8,593 bases of DNA, taken from JBDRHL01 sp043816955. GTDB taxonomy: Bacteria; Planctomycetota; Phycisphaerae; Sedimentisphaerales; CAYZTY01. Below are positions 1 to 8,429 of this stretch, one piece after another. The DNA lies in contig JBDRHL010000100.1 of the NCBI GenBank assembly GCA_043816955.1, forward strand, positions 1-8,593, written 5' to 3'. The notes under the pieces were generated by a model, which did not search any database, was not told where the DNA came from, and saw only the letters and a program-made list of their open reading frames with translations. A program made the translations under genes and the position numbers. How positions within the stretch are numbered: the stretch's first letter is position 1; the number at the start of each line of letters is the position of its first letter.

Positions 1-116
1 TGATTGATCTTACTGTCGGCTTGAGAATAGGCAGAGAAGAAGAATTAAGAGGATTGGATATTGGTGAGCATGGCATGGAAGCATACGGAGGATTCCAGAT
101 ATTCAGTACTATGTAA
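1..116 (+). CDS. amt: Ammonium transporter, C-terminal end (partial)
   Basis: This is the last 37 codons of a gene that begins before the window, read in the frame starting at base 3 and ending at TAA 114-116. The visible peptide contains GLRIGREEELRGLDIGEHGM followed by EAY. That is the characteristic cytoplasmic C-terminal region of Amt/AmtB ammonium transporters (family consensus close to GLR-x-x-EEEE-x-x-GLDI-x-EHG-x-EAY). In this family the tail packs under the trimer, couples the subunits and helps the PII protein dock and close the channel. No membrane helix lies inside the window, so the pore cannot be assessed. The PII gene starts 26 bases downstream, the classic amt-glnK pairing. 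Identification rests on the short but highly conserved tail and on that neighbour. Confidence 0.9.
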   Translation, partial: IDLTVGLRIGREEELRGLDIGEHGMEAYGGFQIFSTM

Positions 117-142
117 ATTTAGCTTTAAGAAAGGCTTAGATT

Positions 143-484
143 ATGAAACTTGTAGTAGCATACATTCAACCGCATAAATTGAAAGATGTTAAACATGCCC
201 TGTACAAAGCTCAGGTTTACAAGATGTCTGTCACGAATGCTATGGGTTGCGGCGAACAGCATGGATACGAAGAAAGCTACAGGGGCATCAAGTTTGAAGT
301 AAACCTGCTTAAGAAAGTAAGGCTTGAAATAGCAGTGAATCAGGATTTCGTCGAGCAGACGGTCAATGCAATTGTAGAAGGTGCCAGAACCGGTGAAATT
401 GGTGATGGCAAAATATTTGTGCTGGATCTTGCTGAATGTGTTCGCATTCGTACAGGCGAGAGAGGCAAAAAGGCTATTGGGTAA
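143..484 (+). CDS. glnK: PII nitrogen regulatory protein (GlnB/GlnK family), Phe at position 51
   Basis: A 113-residue PII signal protein that aligns without gaps to E. coli GlnB numbering. PII trimers bind ATP/ADP and 2-oxoglutarate and pass on nitrogen and energy status by contacting partners. Next to amt, the likely partner is the transporter, so I use glnK; glnB would be equally fair. Visible conserved features are Gly35, Gly37, Gln39 (2-oxoglutarate/Mg), T-loop Tyr46-Arg47-Gly48, Lys58, the B-loop TGEIGDGK at 83-90 with Gly87 and Lys90, and the C-terminal RIRTGE at 101-106 with Arg101 and Arg103. Oddities: position 51, the uridylylated Tyr of proteobacterial PII, is Phe. Position 38, usually Arg, is Glu, and position 9, often Lys, is Gln. 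Arg47, which enters the Amt channel in AmtB-GlnK complexes, is kept. The start is supported by AAGAAAGG at 127-134, eight bases before ATG. Length is normal (112-113). Confidence 0.95.
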   Translation: MKLVVAYIQPHKLKDVKHALYKAQVYKMSVTNAMGCGEQHGYEESYRGIKFEVNLLKKVRLEIAVNQDFVEQTVNAIVEGARTGEIGDGKIFVLDLAECVRIRTGERGKKAIG

Positions 485-528
485 TACAGAATAATAAAAG
501 TATCTCAGAATAAATCAGGAGAAGTGAA

Positions 529-2637
529 ATGGATAAAGATTGTGAGACAGTAACAGAGGTTTTTGGATTAAACGTTTTTAATGATTCGGTGATGCGAGAG
601 CGATTGCCAAAGGATGTTTATAAATCTCTCAAAGCTACGATTTCCGGCAATGAGCCGCTCGATCCGGCTCTGGCTAACGTGATTGCCAATGCAATGAAAG
701 ACTGGGCTATTGAAAAGGGTGCTACACATTATTGTCATTGGTTCCAGCCGATGACCGGTCTTACAGCAGAGAAGCACGACTCTTTCATTTCACCCACATC
801 TGATGGCAGGACGATGATGGAGTTTAGCGGCAAAGAGCTTTGCCAGGGAGAGCCAGATGCTTCGTCATTCCCGTCAGGCGGGTTAAGAGCGACCTTTGAG
901 GCTCGCGGCTATACCGCATGGGATTGTACTTCGCCGGTCTTTATCAAAGAGGATGGGAAAAATATTACGCTCTACATCCCAAGTGCATTTTGTTCGTATA
1001 CCGGCCTGGCACTTGATAAAAAGACACCATTGCTTAGGTCGATGCATGCTTTGGACAAGCAGGCAATCAGAGTTCTTTCTGCTCTTGGCAATAAAACTTC
1101 GCAGCATGTAACGGCCACGCTTGGTCCAGAGCAGGAGTATTTTCTTGTCGACCGGTCTTTTTATGAGAAACGGCTGGACCTTATTATGACAGGCAGAACC
1201 CTTTTTGGTGCCGCTTCGCCAAGAGGTCAGGAAATGGATGATCATTATTTTGGGACGCTTCATGAGCGAGTAGCTTCATTTATGCATGAGGTTAATATTG
1301 AGCTTTGGAAGCTTGGAGTTTCCGCTAAGACACAACATAATGAAGTGGCTCCTGGCCAGTATGAACTGGCACCGGTATTTGCTACCGTAAATGTTGCGAC
1401 CGACCACAATCAATTGACTATGGAGACGCTGCAAAAAGTAGCGAATCGTCACGGTTTTATCTGTTTGCTGCACGAAAAACCATTTGCCGGCATCAATGGC
1501 TCCGGTAAACACAATAACTGGAGCATGGTAACCGATGACAGCATTAACTTGCTTGATCCGGGCCAAACTCCACATGATAACATGGTATTTCTTGTAATGC
1601 TCTGTGCGGTTGTACGAGCGGTCGATAAGTATGCAAAACTGCTGCGGGCAAGTGTTGCTAACACTGGAAACGAGCATCGTCTTGGAGCCAATGAAGCACC
1701 GCCGGCCATCGTTTCGATATTCTTAGGCGAGCAATTAACTGATATTTTCAATCAACTGGCCAACGGTGACGCAACCTCATCCAGGCAAGGCGGTGAACTA
1801 AAGTTGGGTGTTTCAACTTTACCGCCATTGCCCAAAGATTGCACAGACCGTAACAGAACCTCACCGTTTGCTTTTACCGGTAATAGGTTTGAATTTCGTA
1901 TGGTGGGATCGACTCAGTCGACAGCCGGCCCGACTTTTGTGCTCAATACGATTGTTGCGGACATTTTAGCTGAGATTGCTGATGAGTTGGAAAAAGCTGA
2001 GGATATTAAAAGCAGCGTGCAAAAGATTCTGCGAAAAATCGCCAACGATCACAGCCGCATAATTTTTAATGGCGATAACTACACCGAAGAATGGGTAGCA
2101 GAAGCAGAAAAACGCCAATTGCCAAACATTCGTTCTACGGTTGGCTCACTTGCAACTATTATGGATGAGGAAAACATCAATGTTTTCGAAAGACAGATGG
2201 TTCTAAGTAAAGCTGAATTGGCAGCACGAACTGAGATTTTACTTGAGGCATACGGTATGCAGATAAATATCGAGGCTCTTGCAATGATAAATATTGTCAA
2301 ACGCCAGATACTCCCGGCTTCAGCGGAATATTCAGGAAAATTAGCAGCGACGGTAGCATCGATAAGCTCTACAGGCCTTTGCTCCGACTATCAGAAAGAA
2401 ATGCTTGAGACTGTCTCCGGACTTATTGGCTCTACCGGCAAAGCCCTCAAGGAACTTGAAGCAATTACCAAAGAAGGTGCTGATATCAAAGAAATTTCCG
2501 ATAAGGCTGAATTCTGCAGGGACAAGGTAATTCCTGCTATGTGCCAATTGAGACAGTTTGCCGATGAGCTTGAAACCAATGTTGATGCAGACTTATGGCC
2601 GTTGCCAACTTATGCTGAGATGTTGTTTCTTAAATGA
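529..2637 (+). CDS. glnN: Glutamine synthetase type III (GSIII)
   Basis: A 702-residue glutamine synthetase that makes glutamine from glutamate, ammonia and ATP in the cytoplasm. Its length and signatures are those of GSIII (about 700-730 residues), not GSI (about 470). The GSIII N-terminal region has HYCHWFQPMTG at 67-77, then EKHDSF at 81-86. The catalytic core follows: GPEQEYF at 199-205 (metal-binding Glu201/Glu203), QHNEVAPGQYE at 269-279, HEKPFAGINGSGKHNNWS at 315-332 with the ATP/metal His328, RLGANEAPPA at 384-393, and NRFEFR at 452-457, matching the RFEFR metal/substrate segment of other GS types. The roughly 245-residue C-terminal helical extension is also family-typical. I see no key residue missing. 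GSIII enzymes form double-hexamer rings and lack the GSI adenylylation site. The start is backed by AGGAG at 517-521, seven bases before ATG. It lies 44 bases after the PII gene and upstream of the glutamate synthase genes, so it supplies the glutamine for GltBD. Confidence 0.96.
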   Translation: MDKDCETVTEVFGLNVFNDSVMRERLPKDVYKSLKATISGNEPLDPALANVIANAMKDWAIEKGATHYCHWFQPMTGLTAEKHDSFISPTSDGRTMMEFSGKELCQGEPDASSFPSGGLRATFEARGYTAWDCTSPVFIKEDGKNITLYIPSAFCSYTGLALDKKTPLLRSMHALDKQAIRVLSALGNKTSQHVTATLGPEQEYFLVDRSFYEKRLDLIMTGRTLFGAASPRGQEMDDHYFGTLHERVASFMHEVNIELWKLGVSAKTQHNEVAPGQYELAPVFATVNVATDHNQLTMETLQKVANRHGFICLLHEKPFAGINGSGKHNNWSMVTDDSINLLDPGQTPHDNMVFLVMLCAVVRAVDKYAKLLRASVANTGNEHRLGANEAPPAIVSIFLGEQLTDIFNQLANGDATSSRQGGELKLGVSTLPPLPKDCTDRNRTSPFAFTGNRFEFRMVGSTQSTAGPTFVLNTIVADILAEIADELEKAEDIKSSVQKILRKIANDHSRIIFNGDNYTEEWVAEAEKRQLPNIRSTVGSLATIMDEENINVFERQMVLSKAELAARTEILLEAYGMQINIEALAMINIVKRQILPASAEYSGKLAATVASISSTGLCSDYQKEMLETVSGLIGSTGKALKELEAITKEGADIKEISDKAEFCRDKVIPAMCQLRQFADELETNVDADLWPLPTYAEMLFLK

Positions 2638-2700
2638 TTATGTTAGGGAACAATTTAAAAATCAAAAAAACGTGGTTCTAAATAATTTGAAGGAGACAAA

Positions 2701-3936
2701 ATGTTTACTAATGACGAATCTATAAGCCAGAGTCTTTATAGTTTTCAAGCGGCACTGGAAGAAGAAGGTGGATCGCTGGGAGAATTCATCCGCCAGACTT
2801 ATATCGAAAAATGGCGAAGCGATACTCTATATCATGCTTCAGCCATACGGACAACCTTTGTTAACGCAATGCACAATTTTCTTACAGACTACGGTTTGTT
2901 TAACCTGGAAAGAGTATCAATGAGCCCGTTAACCGATCCGCTTGCCCATGATGTGGAACATGTTCCAACCATTGCTTACAAAGGTCATGATTACAAGGCA
3001 ACACATTCTATGATATACTCAAAGTTTCTGGCCTGTCTAAGCCCGAAGTTTAAGGGTATATTTGTGGACTCACCAAATATCCGCCTGGAAATTGAAAGCC
3101 CTGTAGGCACTCAGCGTGGAAAATACCTAGCTGACTTTTCGCAGATGGACATCGAACTTAGGCGCAACAGAGATGTTTCTCTCGAAGATTATCTCAGTAG
3201 CCCGGATAAAGTGAAACAGATACTAAAAGAAAATATGGAAAAGGCTCTGGACTTTTTTGAGCAGTTGATCATCTATGCTGTAACAGCTGTAGCAGAGAAA
3301 AACGAGGAGAACTTAAAAGCTCTTGGCGTTGCAGTCGAAGTACCCAAATCGCCTTTTCCGAGGTTCAGAAAAGATAAGGCTGTGGCAAAATATGGAGCCT
3401 CTGATTTTGAATCTAAACTTGGTAAGGAAGCTGGTTCGCAGTTTTTCTGGGTTACAGGTCTTATGAGAGAAAACTACGATCTGATTTATCCTTATCTAAA
3501 ACCTGATGGTTCCAAGATTGCCATTGCCGATTTTACTTCGGATATGATTTACAACTACGATATTTGTGCACAGTCCATTCAGCGTAAAACTGGCAAATAT
3601 GGTGATGTATACGAAATATCATCCGGGGCAATCAGGGAGTGGCTTTATGAGCCCATTATAGAGCGTCTAATAGATAATAAAGTGATTCCTGTAAAGCCGA
3701 ATTTTGTGGATGGCAAGTTGGTAAATATAGATGAACTTGGCGGCTATGGCCCGTTCCTGATGGCTATTGCACAGAAAGATGGCAATGGTAAATCCGTATT
3801 CCCCGATACTTTCGGAGGCGGAGTTGGTATCGAACGAGCTTTGTTTGCCTTAACCAAGGGAGAGTGTGTTAAAAAAGTAGATGACGTAACATTTTTTGGA
3901 AAGAACCCGGATTCTCATCCTATATTCCTTTATTAG
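2701..3936 (+). CDS. Class II aaRS-like protein, candidate asparagine synthetase (AsnA / AS-AR type)
   Basis: A 411-residue protein with the catalytic fold of the Asp/Asn/Lys-tRNA synthetase group but no N-terminal OB-fold anticodon-binding domain. Motif-1-like: residues 48-80, a helix then the strand-turn ending SMSPLTDP. Motif-2-like: SPNIRLE at 124-130, where IRLE stands for the usual FRAE (Arg128, Glu130), then KYLADFSQMDIELR at 141-154, the counterpart of the RHLAEF...E strand. A segment GDVYEISSGAIRE at 301-313 resembles the ElvnGsxR stretch of AspRS/AsnRS. Motif 3: FGGGVGIERALFALTKG at 371-387, with the ATP-binding Arg379. Stand-alone catalytic domains of this family include AsnA and the archaeal AsnRS-related asparagine synthetase (AS-AR), which make asparagine from aspartate, ammonia and ATP. 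Its place between glnN and gltB fits that role, by inference. Alternatives are a tRNA-independent ligase for another substrate or a regulatory aaRS paralogue. AAGGAGA at 2690-2696 supports the start. The fold is confident, the reaction is not. Confidence 0.8.
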   Translation: MFTNDESISQSLYSFQAALEEEGGSLGEFIRQTYIEKWRSDTLYHASAIRTTFVNAMHNFLTDYGLFNLERVSMSPLTDPLAHDVEHVPTIAYKGHDYKATHSMIYSKFLACLSPKFKGIFVDSPNIRLEIESPVGTQRGKYLADFSQMDIELRRNRDVSLEDYLSSPDKVKQILKENMEKALDFFEQLIIYAVTAVAEKNEENLKALGVAVEVPKSPFPRFRKDKAVAKYGASDFESKLGKEAGSQFFWVTGLMRENYDLIYPYLKPDGSKIAIADFTSDMIYNYDICAQSIQRKTGKYGDVYEISSGAIREWLYEPIIERLIDNKVIPVKPNFVDGKLVNIDELGGYGPFLMAIAQKDGNGKSVFPDTFGGGVGIERALFALTKGECVKKVDDVTFFGKNPDSHPIFLY

Positions 3937-3940
3937 GTGA
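3935..3940 (+). promoter_or_regulatory. gltB ribosome binding site overlapping the upstream stop codon
   Basis: AGGTGA lies four bases before the gltB ATG at 3945 and shares its first two bases with the TAG stop (3934-3936) of the aaRS-like gene. Ribosomes finishing that gene therefore stop directly on the gltB initiation region, which points to translational coupling. It also fixes the gltB start, because the next in-frame ATG would remove the nucleophilic cysteine of GltB. Confidence 0.75.
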
Positions 3941-3944
3941 AATT

Positions 3945-6900
3945 ATGTTTTCCAATAAAGATGCTGGACTGTATGAATCTCGCCGTGAGCATGACGGCTG
4001 TGGTATCGGTGCAGTTGTAAATATCAATGGCCAACGTAACCATGCTATTATCGAGTACGGTAAGGAAATACTGGTTAATCTGCATCATCGCGGAGCAGCC
4101 GGTGCCGATGAGGTTACAGGTGACGGGGCTGGGATTCTCTTTCAGATTCCGCATGATTTTTTTAGTGCTGACTGTGCAAACTTAGGTTTTTCTTTGCCAT
4201 TAGCCTCTAAATATGGTGTTGGCATGATATTTGGTTCGCAGAATGAAGAACTGAACAAAAAATGCAACAAGATTCTTGAGGATTCAGTCAAACACTATGG
4301 TATGAAAGTATTGGGTTGGCGCAATGTACCAACTTCAAATGATTGTCTGGGTAAAATAGCTTTGGCATCTGAGCCAACAATAAGACAGATCTTTGTCGAT
4401 GGCGCAGGTTCCGAAAACGAACTGTTGGAACAAAAGTTATATTTGGCCCGCAAGCGAGCTGAAAAACTTGTCAGAAAAAATTTCGGGCAAAAAGGCGAAG
4501 ACTTTTATGTGGCCTCGTTATCCTGTAGGACTATTTGTTATAAGGGAATGTTTATGGCTTGGCAGCTGTTTGCCTATTATCCCGACCTTGCCGATGAACG
4601 TTTGAGTTCTGCCCTTGCCATTGTTCATCAGCGGTACAGCACTAATACGTTCCCAAGCTGGCAGCTGGCCCAGCCGCTGCGGTGCGTAGCTCATAACGGA
4701 GAGATAAATACATTAAGTGGCAATCGCAATTGGATGCAGGCTCGTCAGATGAAGATGTCCAGCGAAGTGTTCGGCGATAATATCAGTGACGTATTTCCGA
4801 TTCTTACTCCCGAGGCGAGTGACTCTGCATGTTTTGATAATGTACTTGAACTGCTGGTTCGTACCGGCAGGAGCATGCCTCATTCGATAATGATGATGAT
4901 CCCGGAGGCGTTCGGTTCAAGTTATCATATCAGCACGGACAAACGTGCATTCTATGAATATCATGCTTCTATAATGGAGCCGTGGGATGGCCCTGCAGCG
5001 ATGGTGTTTACCGATGGTCGTATTGTTGGCGGAACACTCGACCGTAATGGCCTGAGACCCTGTCGCTGGCTGGCAACGACTGATGGTTTGCTTGTGATGG
5101 CCAGTGAAGCCGGCGTTGTACAGTTCCCGCCGGAAAAAATCCAAAGAAAAGGACGTCTCAAACCTGGTCATATGTTTCTTGTTGATACGGCCGAAGGCAG
5201 GATAATTTCCGACAATGAGATAAAAAGTAAGATTGCCCGACAGAAGCCTTATCGAAGATGGCTTGACCAAAATAAAATCGAGCTCCGTGGTCTGTTTGAT
5301 GTGCCAAAACCGGTACATACTGAAGCAGATACGTTAGCTCAGAGGCTGCGATTGTTCGGCTATACCCGTGAAGAATTGAAAATGATCCTGCTGCCAATGG
5401 CCTTAAACGCTCAGGAACCAGTCGGCTCTATGGGTAATGATACGCCTTTAGCGGTACTTTCTGATAAGCCGAAACTTTTGTTTAACTATTTCAAACAGCT
5501 CTTTGCCCAGGTTACAAATCCTGCGATAGACCCCTTGCGTGAAGGTCGGGTAATGAGCCTGATGAATTTTGTGGGCAAAAAACCAAATATCCTTACGGAA
5601 ACGCCTGAGCACTGCCGACAGTTGAAACTGCCACATCCAATCCTGACCAATGAAGATATTGAACGGCTGCGTACTGCAAAAAGAGAAGATCTTAAAGTGG
5701 TCACCATCTCGTCGGTATTCGATATTAATGTTGCTGATGTTGGCAGCGGTTTGCGACAGGCTATCAGCGAACTTGTCGATTCTGCTCAGCAGGCTATCAA
5801 AAATGGTGCTTCATTAATAATAATCAGTGACCGCCAGGTTTCACAAACGAAGGTTCCTATTCCATCGCTTCTGGCAACGGCTGCGGTCCATCACGGGTTG
5901 CTTAATTGTGGTCTTCGCGGCGAAGCAGGATTGGTTGTTGAAAGTGCCGAACCCAGAGAGGTGATGCATTTTTGCCTTTTGTGCGGTTTCGGTGCTAACG
6001 CGATAAATCCCTATCTGGCATTTGAAACAGTTGACTATCTTCAGCAGGAAGGCCAGCTTCCTAAAGAGATAGAACCCTCGCAAGTAGCGGACAACTATAT
6101 TGCTGCGGTCAAAAAAGGCATTCTAAAGACAATGAGCAAGATGGGGATTTCAACGCTGCGAAGTTATACCGGTGCTCAGTTATTTGAGGCTATCGGCTTA
6201 AATCGTTCTCTGGTGGATGAGTACTTTACCGGTACAAGTTCGCGGATTGGCGGAATTGGTCTTACAGAAATAGCACAAGAAGCAGTTTTTCGTCATAAAA
6301 CCGCTTTCGAGCAGCGCCCCTCGGGGGTGCTTGAGTTAGATTTTGGTGGTGAATATCATTTCAGACATAATGGTGAGCAGCATCTTTGGAATCCTACAAC
6401 GATAGCACGGCTGCAACATGCGGTTAAATACGCAGACAGTCAGGCTTATGATGATTACGCTAAAGCGGTAAATCAGCAGGCTAAAAAACTGTACACTTTA
6501 CGCGGACTTTTTGAATTTGTTGATGGTAAACCAATACCAATTGAACAGGTAGAATCTGCTGGTGAAATCGTAAAAAGATTTTGCACCGGTGCGATGAGTC
6601 ACGGCTCAATCAGCAAAGAAGCACATGAGTGTCTGGCTGTTGCCATGAACCGTATAGGAGCGATGAGTAATACAGGCGAGGGCGGCGAAGAACCATCTCG
6701 TTACACACCGGAAGCTAACGGCGATTCAAAAAACTGTGCTATCAAACAGGTTGCCAGCGGAAGGTTTGGTGTAACAATTAATTATCTGGCTCACGCAAAA
6801 GAGCTTCAGATAAAAATAGCTCAAGGTGCCAAGCCAGGTGAAGGCGGCCAGTTGCCCGGACATAAAGTAACTAAAGAAATCGCGAAAATGAGATATTCAA

Positions 6901-8429
6901 CGCCTGGTGTAACTCTTATTTCACCTCCACCACACCATGATATATATTCGATTGAGGACCTGGCACAGTTGATATACGACCTCAAGTGCAGCAATCCAGG
7001 TGTGAAAGTTTCGGTCAAACTTGTTGCCGAGGTAGGAGTCGGCACAATCGCTGCCGGTGTTGCCAAAGGCAATGCCGATGAAGTTCTTATCAGCGGCCAT
7101 GATGGCGGTACCGGTGCAAGCCCGCTTTCCTCCATCAAACATACCGGCTGTCCGTGGGAACTTGGATTAGCGGAGACTCAGCAGGTTCTGGTAATGAATA
7201 ATTTGCGGGACCGAATTAGGGTTCAAACCGATGGCCAACTCAAGACCGGCAGAGATGTTGTTGTTGCAGCGTTGTTAGGAGCGGAACAATTTGGTTTCGG
7301 AACAGCAGCATTGGTTACACTCGGCTGTACATTATTGCGAAAATGCCATGAAGGAGCCTGTCCTTTCGGAATCGGTACCCAGGATCCGGAACTGCGGAAA
7401 CGTTTTGCGGGAAAGCCGGAATATATTGAACGATTTATGTATTTTGTCGCAGAGGAAGTACGACAGATTATGTCTCAGCTCGGTTTTAGAAAGTTTGAGG
7501 ATATGGTTGGCAGAGTAGATAAACTGCAAACCAGTAAAGCGATTGACCATTGGAAAGCAAAAGGATTGGATTTTTCTGCTATTTTCCATCAGGGCGATGT
7601 CTCCAATGGAAATGGTAAAAGATACACTAATTCACAAGCCGACAAACTTGGCGACCATCTTGATTGGCAGATATTGGAAAAGGGCAAACCTGCAATTGAG
7701 CGGCAGGAGCGAACCGTTATAGAGAGGCCTGTCCGAAATACAAACCGGACAATAGGTGCGATTGTAAGTAATAAAATTATTCAGAAGTATGGCGAAAAAG
7801 GTCTGCCCGATGACACGCTGCAAATTGTTTTACAAGGCTCAGCGGGGCAAAGCTTTGGTGCGTTCCTGGCACCAGGTGTAACCCTAAAGCTGGTCGGTGA
7901 AAGTAATGACTATCTGGGCAAAAGCCTTTCCGGCGGAAGAATTATTGTCAAAACACCGGAGGGTTCCCCGTTTATCAGCCATGAAAATATCATCGTAGGC
8001 AATACCGTGCTTTACGGTGCCACTTCAGGCGAAGTTTTCATAAATGGGATGGCCGGTGAACGATTCTGTGTAAGAAATAGCGGGGTAACCGCTGTTGTCG
8101 AAGGTGTTGGCGACCATTGTTGTGAGTATATGACAAGTGGCCTGGTCGTTGTGCTTGGTAAAACCGGATGTAATTTTGCAGCAGGTATGAGTGGCGGCCT
8201 TGCTTACGTGCTAGATGAGGCACAACTGTTTGATACGATGTGTAACCTTGATATGGTCGAACTGGAAAGCGTCTGGAAAGAAAAAGACAAAAAGCTGCTA
8301 CACGAGTTGATTGCACAGCATCTAAAGTGGACTGGTAGCACACGTGCACAATACATACTGGACGCATGGCCGGATATGGTCGGTAGATTCGTAAAGGTTG
8401 TCCCGATAGATTACCGCAAAGCATTGTAA
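3945..8429 (+). CDS. gltB: Glutamate synthase large (alpha) subunit, GltB
   Basis: A 1494-residue large subunit of glutamate synthase (GOGAT). It hydrolyses glutamine and channels the ammonia to 2-oxoglutarate, producing two glutamates with electrons from GltD. Domains: a short propeptide (1-18), then Cys19 in HDGCGIG, the expected N-terminal nucleophile of the class II glutamine amidotransferase domain (to about 430), with HQRYSTNTFPSW at 228-239 and HNGEINT at 250-256. A central domain follows (about 470-790). The FMN-binding synthase domain (about 830-1200) has GEGGEE at 911-916, GEGGQLPGH from 965 and GHDGGTGA at 1051-1058. The 3Fe-4S cysteines are Cys1128, Cys1134 and Cys1139 (C-x5-C-x4-C), and the C-terminal GXGXG beta-helix domain spans about 1270-1440. 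All catalytic elements I looked for are present. The gene starts 8 bases after the aaRS-like gene and precedes gltD by 62 bases. Oddity: the protein stops right after VVPIDYRKAL, earlier than many homologues; see the in-frame tail behind the stop. Confidence 0.98.
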   Translation: MFSNKDAGLYESRREHDGCGIGAVVNINGQRNHAIIEYGKEILVNLHHRGAAGADEVTGDGAGILFQIPHDFFSADCANLGFSLPLASKYGVGMIFGSQNEELNKKCNKILEDSVKHYGMKVLGWRNVPTSNDCLGKIALASEPTIRQIFVDGAGSENELLEQKLYLARKRAEKLVRKNFGQKGEDFYVASLSCRTICYKGMFMAWQLFAYYPDLADERLSSALAIVHQRYSTNTFPSWQLAQPLRCVAHNGEINTLSGNRNWMQARQMKMSSEVFGDNISDVFPILTPEASDSACFDNVLELLVRTGRSMPHSIMMMIPEAFGSSYHISTDKRAFYEYHASIMEPWDGPAAMVFTDGRIVGGTLDRNGLRPCRWLATTDGLLVMASEAGVVQFPPEKIQRKGRLKPGHMFLVDTAEGRIISDNEIKSKIARQKPYRRWLDQNKIELRGLFDVPKPVHTEADTLAQRLRLFGYTREELKMILLPMALNAQEPVGSMGNDTPLAVLSDKPKLLFNYFKQLFAQVTNPAIDPLREGRVMSLMNFVGKKPNILTETPEHCRQLKLPHPILTNEDIERLRTAKREDLKVVTISSVFDINVADVGSGLRQAISELVDSAQQAIKNGASLIIISDRQVSQTKVPIPSLLATAAVHHGLLNCGLRGEAGLVVESAEPREVMHFCLLCGFGANAINPYLAFETVDYLQQEGQLPKEIEPSQVADNYIAAVKKGILKTMSKMGISTLRSYTGAQLFEAIGLNRSLVDEYFTGTSSRIGGIGLTEIAQEAVFRHKTAFEQRPSGVLELDFGGEYHFRHNGEQHLWNPTTIARLQHAVKYADSQAYDDYAKAVNQQAKKLYTLRGLFEFVDGKPIPIEQVESAGEIVKRFCTGAMSHGSISKEAHECLAVAMNRIGAMSNTGEGGEEPSRYTPEANGDSKNCAIKQVASGRFGVTINYLAHAKELQIKIAQGAKPGEGGQLPGHKVTKEIAKMRYSTPGVTLISPPPHHDIYSIEDLAQLIYDLKCSNPGVKVSVKLVAEVGVGTIAAGVAKGNADEVLISGHDGGTGASPLSSIKHTGCPWELGLAETQQVLVMNNLRDRIRVQTDGQLKTGRDVVVAALLGAEQFGFGTAALVTLGCTLLRKCHEGACPFGIGTQDPELRKRFAGKPEYIERFMYFVAEEVRQIMSQLGFRKFEDMVGRVDKLQTSKAIDHWKAKGLDFSAIFHQGDVSNGNGKRYTNSQADKLGDHLDWQILEKGKPAIERQERTVIERPVRNTNRTIGAIVSNKIIQKYGEKGLPDDTLQIVLQGSAGQSFGAFLAPGVTLKLVGESNDYLGKSLSGGRIIVKTPEGSPFISHENIIVGNTVLYGATSGEVFINGMAGERFCVRNSGVTAVVEGVGDHCCEYMTSGLVVVLGKTGCNFAAGMSGGLAYVLDEAQLFDTMCNLDMVELESVWKEKDKKLLHELIAQHLKWTGSTRAQYILDAWPDMVGRFVKVVPIDYRKAL

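Noticed and set aside
485..528. Possible promoter in the AT-rich gap between the PII gene and glnN
   Set aside because: No paired -35 and -10 elements with proper spacing are visible. The gap is short and holds mainly the glnN ribosome binding site.
1367..1383. Sigma-54-like -24/-12 element (TGGCACCGGTATTTGCT)
   Set aside because: The gap between GG and GC is 11 bases where 10 is required. It lies deep inside glnN in a conserved coding stretch, with no gene start nearby.
1276..1677. Antisense open frame of 133 codons opposite glnN
   Set aside because: It lies entirely opposite conserved GSIII active-site coding sequence, has unusual Cys/His-rich composition and no recognisable motif, so it is a shadow of the real gene.
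2648..2678. Inverted repeat GAAC...GTTC in the 63-base gap between glnN and the aaRS-like gene, considered as a terminator
   Set aside because: The stem is only four base pairs with a 23-base loop, and no T-run follows. The A-run lies within the loop.
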